64,000 nucleotides of DNA from Anthostomella pinea (Eukaryota > Ascomycota > Sordariomycetes > Xylariales > Xylariaceae), in contig CAUWAG010000012.1 of assembly GCA_963556695.1 (NCBI GenBank), forward strand, positions 496,001-560,000, given 5' to 3'. The notes under the pieces were generated by a model. It saw nothing but the letters and a program-made list of their open reading frames with translations. It ran no database searches and was not told where the DNA came from. A program made the position numbers and the translations under genes. Shown one piece after another: positions 38,075 through 48,289 of this stretch (position 1 is the first letter of the stretch; every line of letters starts with the position of its first letter).

Positions 38075-40894
38075 GTGATCATCAAGCTTCTGGACTCTCA
38101 GAAGCTTGTTGGTCAGGAAAATTGGGAGAATTGGGCTCAAAACATGGAGCAACTGCTGACTGCAGTTAACCTCTGGCCTCTTATCCAAGAAGCCATCGAG
38201 AAGGACGATGAGGTCCCCTATTCGCTCAAGACCTCTGCTGTCGACGTAGATGGTCATTCGAGCAAGGCTTCTTCAAAGGTCAAAGATAAGACTGACAAGA
38301 AGGAGCCTGCCAGCGAGACGTTTTCAAGCTCGCAAAAGGCGATCGTATATCTCTCGATCACGCAAAATATTAAGCCGGAAGCGGGTTATCGCATCGCCGG
38401 CTTGCGTGACCCTGGGATAATCTGGATCGCCCTTCGTCGTGCCTTTTCTGGTATGACAATCGACCAGGTATCGTCGGTCCTAGACGATCTATCTGCGATT
38501 CGATACTCCGATCATGGAGATGACTTCGTGGCGCGCTACCGCCTTCTGATGGATCGTGTGGAGCGCCAGAAGATCGATTACTCTGCGATGAGTCGGATTT
38601 GCAACTTCCGAGCGGCAATCAGGGCTTCTTTTCCGACCCTCCACCGCGAAATCTCACGAGATTATAACCGTGGGATCTACTCGACGACAGAAAACCTCAT
38701 CTATCAGCTTCAGGAGGAGATATACATCCGTAAATCGCAGGATGAGACCTTTGCGACCCATATGGGCCGATCTCCTGCCCCTCCTGCTGCTCCTGTCACT
38801 CCTGCCAGTCCTGCGGGCGCCAACAAAGGCAACAAGCAGCGAAAGAAGAACAGGGACAAAGGAGGCTCTGGAGGCGCTCGGGGACCTGATCAGAAGGATC
38901 CTGGCGCTTCAAACACTACAGTTGTGTGGTGCTTTGAGTGTGGAGAGCTCAACAAGAAGAAAGGGCACGATGGCTGCAACCAACGCATCTTGAAGCAGGT
39001 GTTGCAAGCTGCTTCAAAGGGAGCTGCGAACGGCTCTTCTAGGGGATCATCTGGTGCTGGCGGTACTACTCCCGCTACTCACTGGTGCCGTGAGACTTCT
39101 GCGGCTGCAGGAGACCATGGTGTCGCTCCTGCGAGAACTACGAGCAACGTCACGGTACAGGAAGCATATTTTAACGTTCCTTGCGGCGCCAATCAGGTGG
39201 ATATTGACCTCAGTGTCCCCTTCCAACCTGGAATTCAAACTGAAGCTCACGCTCACGCTATCTCTGCCGCCTCTGATCGATGGCTATTCGATTCTGGATC
39301 CACGGTTCCTATTTGTAACCATAAGAAGTGGTTCATTTGTCTCCGAATAGACCCTGACCTTCTTCCAATTGCTACAGGTGGTGGCCCCGTTCAACCACTT
39401 GGTGTTGGCAACGTGGAGATCGATTTTGTCACTTCTGAAGGCAGAACAGTTACTCGATTGATCACAGACGTGCTCTACGTGCCCTCCTTCCAGATCAACC
39501 TCCTCTCTGGCGATCAGTTGTATCGTCAGGGTTGGTATCTGATGATTCGGGATCTGTTTGACTCTGCTTGCACCTGGGTGACATCCCTTCACAGCGGCAT
39601 GTATGTGAAGGTAATCACTCCACCGCTACAGAAGGAGTCTTACGACATCATACACGCTCCACAGGCATTTGTCAACCTGTTCTCAGCTGAAGGAGAGGAA
39701 GAAAGTGATCCTGGTGCCCAATTGAGGGCCAAAAGGGAGGCTATGAGGCTCCTTCACCTCTGGCACACGAAGTTGGGCCACCGATCGATTGGCGATATCG
39801 TTAAAACGGCCAAAATTGTCAAAGGCATCGATCTACCGCCAAATACGCTCGAATTGGCAAAGGAATTCACCTGCTTGGATTGTCTGGAGACGAATCTCCG
39901 TCGAATGGTCTCCCGAATCGAGCAGGAACACCCTGATCAGGCCCTTGACGTGGTTCACACTGATACCGCGCACCGTTCGGCTGAAGGATACGATGGTTCT
40001 AAACGAGCTACAATGCTAGTCGATGGCAAGTCACGAAAACGTGAATATCATCCTCACGCGCGAAAGGGCGAGGCTTCGGACATCTGCATCTGTTATTACA
40101 AGCGGATGAAGCTCCAGTACGGCCGCTACCCTCGCTGTTTTCGCTTGGATAACGGCACGGAATACGCCAATTTCGTCAAATGGGGCCGATCTGAAGGCAT
40201 CAAGTTCGAACTGAGCGCTCCATACACTCCTGAGCAAAATGGGGTGGCAGAGCGCTCTCTCGGCGTGATTCATTCGTTTGTTCGAAGTGTTATTGAGCAA
40301 ATGAAGCTGCCAGAGTCTCTCTGGCCGATTATTGGCCCTGCGGTGTGTGATCGGCTCAACGTGAGTTACACCTCCTTCCTCCAGAAGGATAACAAGACCC
40401 CAGATGAGGTCTTCTTCGACGATTTGACTCCTGGCAAGGATAACAAGCCTGATTTGAGCGATCTCCTGCCAATCGGGCAGGCTGCCGTGGTCCATCTGCC
40501 ACGCCAGCGCCGCGTTCAGGGCAACAAGACAGCTCCTCATGCGAGAAAAGGGCGAATTCTTCGCTCAATTGGCTCTAATCAGTATCAGGTTTACTTGCCT
40601 GAATCACAGACGGTCATCACCAGTGCACATCTTGAAATTCTAGGTGGGTACATCGCTTCTGGGGAATCAATCCACATCTTCCCAGACTTCCAAGGTACAC
40701 TTAACGATTACGAGCGAACTATCCATAAGGAAGACAATCTGAAGAAGCCATCTTCTTCAGAGGGCGCTGACGATCTTCAGCATATATCGGATGAGTCAGA
40801 TGAAGAAGATTGGGGCTGGATAAATGTCCCCGAGCCCGTCATCACTTTAGGCACTCCGGTCATCTCACCGGTCGCATCCGATGATGGCTTTTGA
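38075..40894 (+). CDS. Copia-1 Gag-protease-integrase polyprotein
   Basis: A 939-residue frame. Gag: GYRIAGLRDPGIIWIALRRA and FVARYRLLMDRVERQKIDY; a Cys/His segment CFECGELNKKKGHDGC; protease DRWLFDSGSTVP at about 402; GAG-pre-integrase block LLHLWHTKLGHRSIGDI; integrase with D in HTDTAH (about 628), D in RLDNGTEY (about 689) and E in QNGVAER (about 724), a D-35-E spacing. No reverse transcriptase or RNase H follows; the frame ends in an acidic linker. The leader ATG at 38046 is in another frame (stop after 10 codons), so a one-base change separates it from the body and the gag start is broken. The start at 38075 is only the edge of the open frame. Confidence 0.88.
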   Translation: MIIKLLDSQKLVGQENWENWAQNMEQLLTAVNLWPLIQEAIEKDDEVPYSLKTSAVDVDGHSSKASSKVKDKTDKKEPASETFSSSQKAIVYLSITQNIKPEAGYRIAGLRDPGIIWIALRRAFSGMTIDQVSSVLDDLSAIRYSDHGDDFVARYRLLMDRVERQKIDYSAMSRICNFRAAIRASFPTLHREISRDYNRGIYSTTENLIYQLQEEIYIRKSQDETFATHMGRSPAPPAAPVTPASPAGANKGNKQRKKNRDKGGSGGARGPDQKDPGASNTTVVWCFECGELNKKKGHDGCNQRILKQVLQAASKGAANGSSRGSSGAGGTTPATHWCRETSAAAGDHGVAPARTTSNVTVQEAYFNVPCGANQVDIDLSVPFQPGIQTEAHAHAISAASDRWLFDSGSTVPICNHKKWFICLRIDPDLLPIATGGGPVQPLGVGNVEIDFVTSEGRTVTRLITDVLYVPSFQINLLSGDQLYRQGWYLMIRDLFDSACTWVTSLHSGMYVKVITPPLQKESYDIIHAPQAFVNLFSAEGEEESDPGAQLRAKREAMRLLHLWHTKLGHRSIGDIVKTAKIVKGIDLPPNTLELAKEFTCLDCLETNLRRMVSRIEQEHPDQALDVVHTDTAHRSAEGYDGSKRATMLVDGKSRKREYHPHARKGEASDICICYYKRMKLQYGRYPRCFRLDNGTEYANFVKWGRSEGIKFELSAPYTPEQNGVAERSLGVIHSFVRSVIEQMKLPESLWPIIGPAVCDRLNVSYTSFLQKDNKTPDEVFFDDLTPGKDNKPDLSDLLPIGQAAVVHLPRQRRVQGNKTAPHARKGRILRSIGSNQYQVYLPESQTVITSAHLEILGGYIASGESIHIFPDFQGTLNDYERTIHKEDNLKKPSSSEGADDLQHISDESDEEDWGWINVPEPVITLGTPVISPVASDDGF

Positions 40895-40953
40895 GTGAGC
40901 TCGCCTTCCTCTAGTCATTGCTCTGAGCAAAAAATGGACTGACACACTTGCAG

Positions 40954-41191
40954 CACCAGCTTTGCGACTTTCAATTGGCTTGTCGACATCGGCGAGCCAT
41001 TCCCCTTTTTTTCGAACCCCAAGAAATGCCTTAAGTTGGACAAGATCTTGGACTGGACACACGAGCACAAGTTTCGTAAGCCAAAGGGCTTTGCCTGGGA
41101 GGCTCCTGATGACGCTCATTTGGTCAGAGTAGTCGACCGTGTTGCGCAATGGGATGAGCCTCGAGTAGACAAGTATGGGAACGTGCTGTGA
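40954..41191 (+). pseudogene. 3'-terminal exon of an unknown host gene
   Basis: After a good-looking intron (GTGAGC at 40895 to TTGCAG at 40953) a frame reads FATFNWLVDIGEPFPFF, LDKILDWTHEHKFRKPKGFA and QWDEPRVDKYGNVL, then TGA. It does not look like Copia RT. I do not recognise the family. The intron begins exactly one base after the stop of the Copia frame, so the Copia/host junction lies at or very near the splice donor. Confidence 0.4.
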
Positions 41192-41948
41192 AGACTTTGC
41201 AGCCCTTGGTTAGCTCGATGAGTGGTGTTGGCCAAGTGGTTCGGCGACGTAAAATCATCGGCTACAGAGAACCTCCGGGCATGCCATCAAGTAGTTAGGA
41301 GCACACATCCGCATGCCCATGGAGGTACTTAGCAAAGTATTCAGGCCGTGTCGATAGGCTCCATGAACGAGACTTGGTTTCGTGTAGCTCACATGCTTCC
41401 AGTTCCCTTCCGACTTGATCCAATCCAGCCTACTGAATTACGATGAATTGGTGATTGGGAAAAGAAACGATTCTCTGCATGCGTGAGAAGAGGGAGATAG
41501 CTTAACAGTATACCCTCGGGCTTGTCGTTAAACAGTGCGAAGCCTGCCAAAAACAGTTAAATCAACGCGTCCATTCCTTACAACGCACTAACTCTTCCGA
41601 CTTCGGGCACTGCAGCCATCTACGGTGGTTTGCCTATATTATTTTCCATCTGTGTTATTAAGTACTCCGTACAGAGATTAGAAACCGTACGTACCTCTCG
41701 CATTGGATAGGATTCACGTCATCTATCTATGTATCGCGATGACTAATCAATGTGGCATCCTCTCCGTCTCCCCGTACATAAATCCCCCCCTCCTCCCCCC
41801 TCCCCCAGCTCTCAGCTTCCTGATCTTTAGAGACAACATCACCCGGAATTAACTATACCGTCCACGTACTCTCGAGTGTGTTATATCCCAATCACACGTC
41901 ATCTTACAACCCGAGTTACGGATAGCAACCAACATTTCTTGTCGCAAG
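41192..41948. promoter_or_regulatory. GNAT gene upstream region with CT-rich tract
   Basis: Non-coding. At 41785-41815 there is a pyrimidine tract (CCCCCCTCCTCCCCCCTCCC), common in fungal core promoters, about 140 bp before the GNAT start. Confidence 0.4.
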
Positions 41949-42551
41949 ATGTCTTCTCCAAGTCTCAGTCTTCGCACTGAACATCTTGTCCTTCGTTCCG
42001 CCGCTCCCTCCGATGCCGCCCCCCTCGCAGCCCTTTTTGCCAACCCCCTCAATACCCTGCATGAACCGCACAAGCCAAGCAACCCAACAGAAGAAGAGTA
42101 TCAGCGCCGAATCGCCGAAGGGGAGGACCTACGCGCTCGGGGGCAAGCCTACTTTCTCGTCATTTGCCGCCGCCCAACAACAGAGACGGGATCAGCCTCA
42201 CCATCTGCGGATAATGTCATCGGCTTCGGCGGCATCAACAACATCTCTATGGACGCGCAGGGTAAGCGAACTGCGGATCTGGGTGTGCTGATCGACAGCT
42301 CCGAGTGGAGGAAGGGCTACGGGCGGGAAGCGTTGCGGGCTACGTTGGACTTTGCATTCCGAAAGGTGGACGCGGAGGGCGCCGGATGCGACGAGGCCCT
42401 TTTTGAGACATTGGCGGTGAACACGCCGTTTCAGGGCCTGGCTGATGGCATGGGGATGGCGAAGTGGAAGCAGGTGAAGAGTAACGGAAAAGAGGTCGAA
42501 TACAGGTTCAGCAAAGAGGATTGGGAGGGAATGAAGGATGAAACAGCATGA
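41949..42551 (+). CDS. GNAT-family N-acetyltransferase
   Basis: A 200-residue single-exon protein that should transfer acetyl from acetyl-CoA to an amine; the substrate is unknown. It begins LSLRTEHLVLRSAAPSDAAP, the usual first strand and helix of the RimJ/RimL-like branch. Motif A is seen in LGVLIDSSEWRKGYGREALR (R/Q-x-x-G-x-G/A as RKGYGR), preceded by IGFGGINNIS. Motif B follows as LFETLAVNTPFQ, where family members usually have an N-x-x-S-x-x-h helix. The ATG context ACAAGATGTC is acceptable. It is intact. It sits between Copia gag-integrase and a Copia RNase H tail, on the same strand. Confidence 0.8.
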   Translation: MSSPSLSLRTEHLVLRSAAPSDAAPLAALFANPLNTLHEPHKPSNPTEEEYQRRIAEGEDLRARGQAYFLVICRRPTTETGSASPSADNVIGFGGINNISMDAQGKRTADLGVLIDSSEWRKGYGREALRATLDFAFRKVDAEGAGCDEALFETLAVNTPFQGLADGMGMAKWKQVKSNGKEVEYRFSKEDWEGMKDETA

Positions 42552-42720
42552 ATCGGACCACCGAGCTGCTGTCTTCTTGATGGAGATTATCACACGTTGT
42601 CTTCTTGACCTCCTCATTCAGAAGAAGTGAATTATACCACAACCAGAGATTCCGAATATTGCACGAAAGAAATACGGGAAGAAACGAACGACTCTCGAAC
42701 CACCAGCTTCCCCGATCCTT

Positions 42721-42945
42721 TCCGCAAATGCCAGAGCTAATGCTCTCAACCCTCTGAATGCAGCCAGAACCCGCCATATCGATAACCGCTACAAGTGGAT
42801 CATCAACCGAGTCCAGATGGGATACTTCACGATTGAACAGGTGGGTACGAATGACATGATTGCAGACGGTTTGACGAAGCCGTTGAACAAGGAGAAGCAT
42901 CAGGCATTCCTAAGGCAACTCGGATTGGGTTACTGCCAATGGTAG
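42721..42945 (+). mobile_element. Copia RNase H C-terminal fragment
   Basis: The frame reads ARTRHIDNRYKWIINRV, then FTIEQVGTNDMIADGLTKPL and RQLGLGYCQW before TAG. This is the H-IDxRYxxI and ADxLTKPL end of a Copia pol. About 74 codons; the front part is missing. Whether it belongs to Copia-1 cannot be shown. Confidence 0.8.
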
Positions 42946-43103
42946 GCAATAGATGTGATGAGAAGAGGTAAATGGGGGTTATCTTGCCATGAAGGCAGAT
43001 TTCATGCTCAAAAACCAACAAATGTACGTATTATGGAGCCACATACAGTTGTGATGGCTTCACTTTTCTGCTTCTCAGCAGTGGTAGTGGCCAACGGGGG
43101 TGT

Positions 43104-43220
43104 GTTGCGTGGTCAGGTGACCCACTTAGGCTGGCATATTGCCCACATCCACTGCGGCTGCGCACCACCTCCAGACCTTCAACAACAACAACACCAATAC
43201 AGCAGATTTGCAACCTTTTG
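43104..43220 (+). repeat. Dispersed repeat (TGTTGCGTGG family)
   Basis: Matches 1-120 in inverted orientation at about 95%. It starts TGTTGCGTGGTCAGGTGACC, 160 bp after the Copia RNase H stop. Confidence 0.8.
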
Positions 43221-43734
43221 GCCTCCTTGCTGTGCAATACTTACACGTCGGATTTCCGCTTCTAGCATCCTTGCAGTACCCTGTCCTTCAAAAGAGATTC
43301 CCAGCACCAAAGTGGATCATCCGATCTTTGCCCTCACCACCATAGCCTTTTTAAGGATGGGCTGAAAATAGACCTCGGTCAATTCTCAGTGTCTGTCCAG
43401 TTATCTCGCGCACTTTAGAAATACCATCAAGAAGGAAACATGCCCGTTCGATGATCTATCCGCGTCGCAGATCAGCCAGATTCTGTACTCCTGGACAACC
43501 AGGGTGTTTGTAGATCATGAAATGGACATGTACGCCACACACACAACAGTCACACGACAGATCCAAAGGGGGGCATGGACAGGGCTATGTAAAAGTCCAA
43601 AAGCGCTGCTTACATCTAGACAATATGGGGCTACTATGGCGTCAGTGGGAAAGCGAGGTAGTCTGAAGTGGCATACCAACATGTGAAACCATGCGCATGA
43701 TGTCAGCCTCTCGACGCCACGCTCCTCCCAATCC
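43221..43734. other. Intergenic, nothing recognised
   Basis: Short open frames only. Confidence 0.4.
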
Positions 43735-43808
43735 AACCATCAGCAACATCATGACCTTGACCCCATACTCGAGTATTATGATTGATCGTTCAAGCCTGTT
43801 CCAACATC
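43735..43808 (+). repeat. Dispersed repeat (TCGAGTATTATGATTGATCG family)
   Basis: Matches 9573-9655 inverted, and 28770-28832 directly. Ends CTGTTCCAACATC. Confidence 0.65.
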
Positions 43809-43939
43809 TATGGTATATACCCAGATTCGATATGGTCGATTCGAGTTATAATATAGGTTCTGTAGAATATGTGCTCTTGCTTCACGTGTAAATGCACCAC
43901 AAAGAAAAGAAAGATAATGTAAGCCCCCAAACGCCGCCC

Positions 43940-44345
43940 AAACACAAGGAAAAGACCAGGTGCGCTTAGTAACGAGGGCAAATGCTACCATAGAAATCGG
44001 TAGCTACGAGTAGTTTCTGATATTCCAGAGGAGAAGCCATGATATCGCGCAAGTAGCGCTGTCGTTCCGGTCTGATAGGTCGCCGGGAGGAGCCCTGGGG
44101 CCATTTCTTATACTGTTCGATGGTTTTCAAGCAGTGTACGATGTGTTCTGGGGCTTTGACCCTCCCTCAAGTGCATTCACAATTTGCGTCTTGGTGTCCA
44201 AACTTGTGGTGATACCAAGCAAAGTCGCCGTGCCCTGTACGGACAGCGAGATAATGGTGTAGTGCTGGCCTGGTAAGCACCTGCAACTCCTCGTAACAGC
44301 ACAAGTGATACTCAAGGTTCCGAGTCGTCAGCCTTGCCACGGAGG
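43940..44345 (-). mobile_element. LINE 3'-terminal coding fragment
   Basis: On the minus strand: LEYHLCCYEELQVLTRPALH, TGHGDFAWYHHKFGHQDANC, then a CxC-H-C zinc pattern (CEC, APEHIVHC) and QKLLVAT. This is the end of Tad/I-like ORF2, as in LINE B (TGHGDFTWYHRRF). In-frame stops are present. Confidence 0.75.
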
Positions 44346-44584
44346 CACCAAGGACAAGATCACGTCGACTGCGGCAAGAGAAACCATGGTAAATATTGCA
44401 CAGTGAACTTTTGCATGTCCTGGCTGCGACTATTCGCTTAAGGAAAGGCCGTAATCTGTCATTTTCTGCTCGCCACCTGGCCGAAATCCTTCAGTATGTT
44501 TGTCGGCACCTTCTTTGAACTGATTCACTACGTTCACGCGTTACGGGGCGGGCCCCCCCCTTATACTATAATTAAATGGGGGGA

Positions 44585-44950
44585 TGTGATGAGAGGAAGA
44601 GTAATAAGAGGGAATAACTCTACTGCAAGTAAGGCCATCACATAGGTTGAAGTCTAGTATTACTGTCAGATATCATAACAGTGGCGTACTTAGACTTGTT
44701 ATGATGTCGTCCTGTGGAATCACATGTTAGCTGTCAGAGGTCCCTTTCCTACCTATTTAAGTAGGATGGTACCCCCATCAGCTATCCCTTCTTTCCCTTC
44801 TAATACAGAACGGTTTGAAATCTCACATGGTAGCATCTCGCTTTCGATCACGACCTTTGCAGATCTTCTACTGCTGATCATCTCCTCACTGCTTTACGAG
44901 GATTAGCTACCCTCATTGTCGCAGTCCCCTACCGTTCTCCGAATACAAAT
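44585..44950 (+). mobile_element. Copia LTR plus leader fragment
   Basis: LTR 44585-44827, TGTGATGAGAGGAAG to GAAATCTCACA, preceded by a G-rich tract AAATGGGGGGA and followed by TGGTAGCATCTC and 120 bp of leader nearly identical to 37844-37972. The U3 differs from that at 37630, so it is a subfamily. A TATA-like CTATTTAAGTAGG is at 44753. It breaks off in the leader. Confidence 0.75.
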
Positions 44951-45214
44951 CTTTGGGTTGGTTTAGACATGATTTATCTAGGTAGGTATGGCCGTGTTAC
45001 CCTTGCAGTCTCAGGCAGGGGTGGTTCTGTGCTCCTAGAATCGGCTCCACACCTCATACATGTAGAAGCCAAATATTATCGTAAATACTAGAGCCAGAAT
45101 TCGATACAGTGTATGCTGTAAATCATGCCACCAATAGACAATCTATATCAAGACTTCTAAAGAAGTCCACTTCCTAACGATTTCAAACAGACACAATAGC
45201 TGGGAGCGGCCTTT

Positions 45215-45905
45215 AGGAACAAGTTCCTTCGCGAATGGCTTGTCCAACTAGTCAAAAGCAGCCAACCGATTCCTCGGTCTGAGAGGACGTGTTGAATCAT
45301 GGTTCATTCTAAGGGCTCCTGACTTCTATTGTCTAACGTAACTAGTTGTGATATTTCAAACCTGTTCTGTATTAAAAGGGAAGAGAAGAAGAAGATCTCT
45401 GGGGGAGAAGCCCCCATATATGTGTACAGGTGTGCCATCAGGGTGACCAGACTACCATGTGAGAATCACGCCATTAGCGCATTCAGCCCCCAAAGCTTAA
45501 TGATATCCAGCACGAGTTCTCCTGCCCCCAAAAAGCCAGAACTAAGAACACAACGTGGACACCTGATGAGGAAAATCCACCTGCTTCGGTTGATATATGT
45601 CGCAACTAAAGAAAAAATCCATCGTTCAAATAGTAGAGCCGCGGCTAGATCTAGGCCACAAACGTGTAACCAAAAAGAACACGAAGCAGATAGCTTGTAA
45701 CACGGACCAGCTCCATGTAATGCATGCTTTCCCTACCATTATTGCGACCGAGATGCAAAGTATTGCTACCAGTGGATGGGGCCAAGGTCCCCGCAACGGT
45801 TGCAGGATAGGACTGCTAAGGTACGCACTCTGGCTTCTAAGCCACATCAAATGTGGCCAGAGATAGGCGCAAGTCCAACTAACTGTACGGAAAAAGAGAC
45901 TAATG
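45215..45905 (+). repeat. Dispersed repeat, copy 2, split by an LTR
   Basis: Same family as 8500-8985, for example CCGATTCCTCGGTCTGAGAG and CATGCTTTCCCTACCATTAT. A solo Copia LTR at 45347-45512 interrupts it. Confidence 0.78.
45347..45512 (-). mobile_element. Solo Copia LTR in dispersed repeat
   Basis: 166 bp, TGTGATATTTCAAACC to TGATATCCAGCA, shorter and more diverged than other copies. Flanks are CTAGT and CGAGT, a 5-bp duplication with one change; the empty site in copy 1 (ACTAATTCTCC) supports insertion here. Confidence 0.85.
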
Positions 45906-45998
45906 GCCGACATCTTCATCAAACTCTATATGATTGGTCGGAAGGCAGACAATGCCAACCCCATAATCATGATATGTTGCACGAATAGCGCATCTTGA

Positions 45999-46391
45999 AA
46001 AGCTGCCGAGGACAGGATACGAAGAAGCGATGTTCTCGATAAGCATCCTGGATATGGGCTGGGCGAGGCAGCGCTCCCCCTAGAAGACCCGGCTGCGGCG
46101 CGGCGTCTCGCAGGAAGAGATTCACGGCTCGAGTCCTCCTCCTTTAGCCCGGTCCAAGGAGGTAGTTCAAGCAGTCATTCGCCAGCACCAAGAAATCTTG
46201 CGCCTGACGCATCTCCGCCAGGGCCAGCAATGTATGGTACCGAAACACAACCATTGATCAATATCTTTTCCACAACGACGCAGCCGGAGATCGGGAGGCT
46301 TTTGATCGCTGGCCTCTCAGTTGACAGCGACTATTTACATTACGCTACAGGAGGTGTTATCTTGGAAGTACTTGGGAAGTTCTACCGGTAA
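45999..46391 (+). pseudogene. Unrecognised coding fragment
   Basis: A 130-codon stop-to-stop frame with plausible protein composition: KHPGYGLGEAALPLEDPA, SSFSPVQGGSSSSHSPAP, PEIGRLLIAGLSVDSDY. It has no obvious start and follows directly after the dispersed repeat. No family recognised. It could be a 3' exon of a lost gene. Confidence 0.25.
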
Positions 46392-46667
46392 TTCTTGCCC
46401 CCTTGTTGCTGAGAGTGTGGCTGGAGCAGGTCGTCTTAGTCGACTGGTCCTTGCGATATTTTGAATGCATTATTAGCATTATAGTCGTCACCATCGTCGT
46501 TCTCCATACGGGCTGCATTTCGGTCTTGGCTGTCGATGTAGCTGATATGGGGACAACCAAGCTTACGCTTCGGGGAAGCCCATTATATTTATACCACGTC
46601 TCTGCCTCCTGACCAGTCCTTCGTAGGCGCTTGACAGGATCGGAGATACGCCATCGGACGAGGCAGA

Positions 46668-46916
46668 TTAAGGGCTACAGACGTTATTTGTTGGGAGGCA
46701 CGACAATGGAAGATGGTGAAACTGGTGAAAGTAGTCGTCAAGTCCTAGTGGGAAGCGCGCCAAATGTCGCGCCCAGAATCGCAGAATGACGGCAATAGTC
46801 GCAAAGAACCCAAGGATGGCCATACTAATAAGAATGCCCGGGCCACTATCAGAATAGTCCAACGGGGGCTGAAATGACTGCTGCTTTGATGTCATGGTTG
46901 AATTTGTATATATCAA
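46668..46916 (-). pseudogene. N-terminus of a PTH11/rhodopsin-like membrane protein
   Basis: The 82-residue frame starts with a short polar end and then the first transmembrane helix, GPGILISMAILGFFATIAVI, followed by LRFWARHLARFPLGLDDY. The R-x-x-R and LGLDD(Y/W) after helix 1 are typical of fungal integral membrane proteins of the PTH11/rhodopsin-like group. The remaining six helices are absent downstream, so it is a truncated relic, or exon 1 of a gene whose later exons have decayed. Confidence 0.55.
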
Positions 46917-47857
46917 GCCAGAGAAAGATGAGGTTTAGGCGGTGTTTAGACAAGAAAGGGGGCTTCGCTGCATTTGAAATATCATTATAGAAGACGTGTA
47001 CTAGATATTGTAAAAGGCCCTGGCTTTGAAATAGTGTGAAGTGGGGACGACAAAGCCTCCTGCTAGGGTTGGACAGTTCTTGTAGTAATGCATTGCCAAG
47101 GGAATCCAGTTCTGGATCTACGATACGGCTTTAGAGATTCGAACTGTATCTATAAGCACAACGTCTAACGTAATACGAACAAGGACTAGTAAAGCCACAG
47201 TGGTAGCCTACATAACAAGAGGATAAAAGCATACTTGTTTAGCGTACCAATGTGCTGGGAGATCGGATCGAATGAGGAGGATGGCTTTCCAGAAGCGAAC
47301 ATATTTGCGATATGAAATGACGTATGCATTGATGAGAGAAAAACCACGTAGATCTGGTAGATAGAGTTATTAGCTTTTACGAGACAAGGTCCCAATCGCT
47401 TGTCCATTTTGCAACCAGACTTGCAACCGAACAGACACTTGGCGACAACACCTCAAGCTACATTGCAGACAAGGGGGCACAAGTGCCCGGGTCCCATTTC
47501 ACCATGATGCCCCGGGGTTCCTGGCGGCCGAGATGAGAAAGATCGCACGGCGCCGTCCACATGGCCAGAAGGGGGCAAAGGGGTGAAGGGCGATGCCGAT
47601 ATTTCCTTGGACCGCAGAAGATCATCGCCTTAATTGGAATTACGCGAAACCGCCGGTAAATGAGGAGTGGGTGGAGATTGGAAGAGGGTGGTGTGGGGCG
47701 AGCAAGGGGGGGACGGAATAGTCAGAGCTGCGAATTAATAATCCCAAGACCCCCACCACTAATGAGCATATAAGGGAGCGCACTTCCCGCCTGTTGCGAA
47801 TCTCGGTCTGGCTCAGCAGGGTAATTCTGTCCACAGGAGTCCTGTTCGAGTCTTTTC
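46917..47857. other. Mostly non-coding
   Basis: A minus frame at 47186-47407 is open but unrecognised. No repeats noticed. Confidence 0.35.
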
Positions 47858-47892
47858 CTCCTCCTCCTCCTCCTCCTCCTCCTCCTCTTCTT
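47858..47892 (+). repeat. CCT trinucleotide microsatellite
   Basis: About ten CCT units, then CTTCTT. In the minus frame it would code for poly-Gly. Confidence 0.9.
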
Positions 47893-47924
47893 ATGGTAGG
47901 AGTTGAGGAGTTGAGGAGTTCATT

Positions 47925-48215
47925 CTGTGCTCCAGCATCGGGGTCTGTTCGAGGCATCTCCAGACCCGTGACTGTCGAGTTTCTTGCTCCAGGACTGAGG
48001 TCTGTCTGAGGTACCCCCAGATCCGTGACTGTCGAGTCTTTTCTCCAGCTGCCCGAGCCATCTCCAGACCCGTGACTGTCGGGTTTGTTGCTCCGGGACC
48101 GAGGTCTGTTCGAGACATCCAGATCCGGGACTGTCGAGTGTCTTGCTCCAGCACCGCGGTCTGTTCGAGGTACCTCCAGATCAGTGACTATCGAGTTTCT
48201 TGCTGCGGTCACAGG
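47925..48215 (+). repeat. Minisatellite, about 55-bp unit
   Basis: Five imperfect units built on TCCAGATCCGTGACTGTCGAG and TTGCTCCAGGACCGAGGTCT-like halves. Both strands stay open through it (minus frame 47640-48284), with repeated ARNSTVTDLE-like peptides. An encoded repeat protein is possible but unsupported. Confidence 0.8.
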
Positions 48216-48289
48216 TGGCAGATGTTCTTCTCTCCAACCAGTCGCCGGGAGTCGCCCTGACTGTCCGCTGTGCAGACATGCCATCCCCT

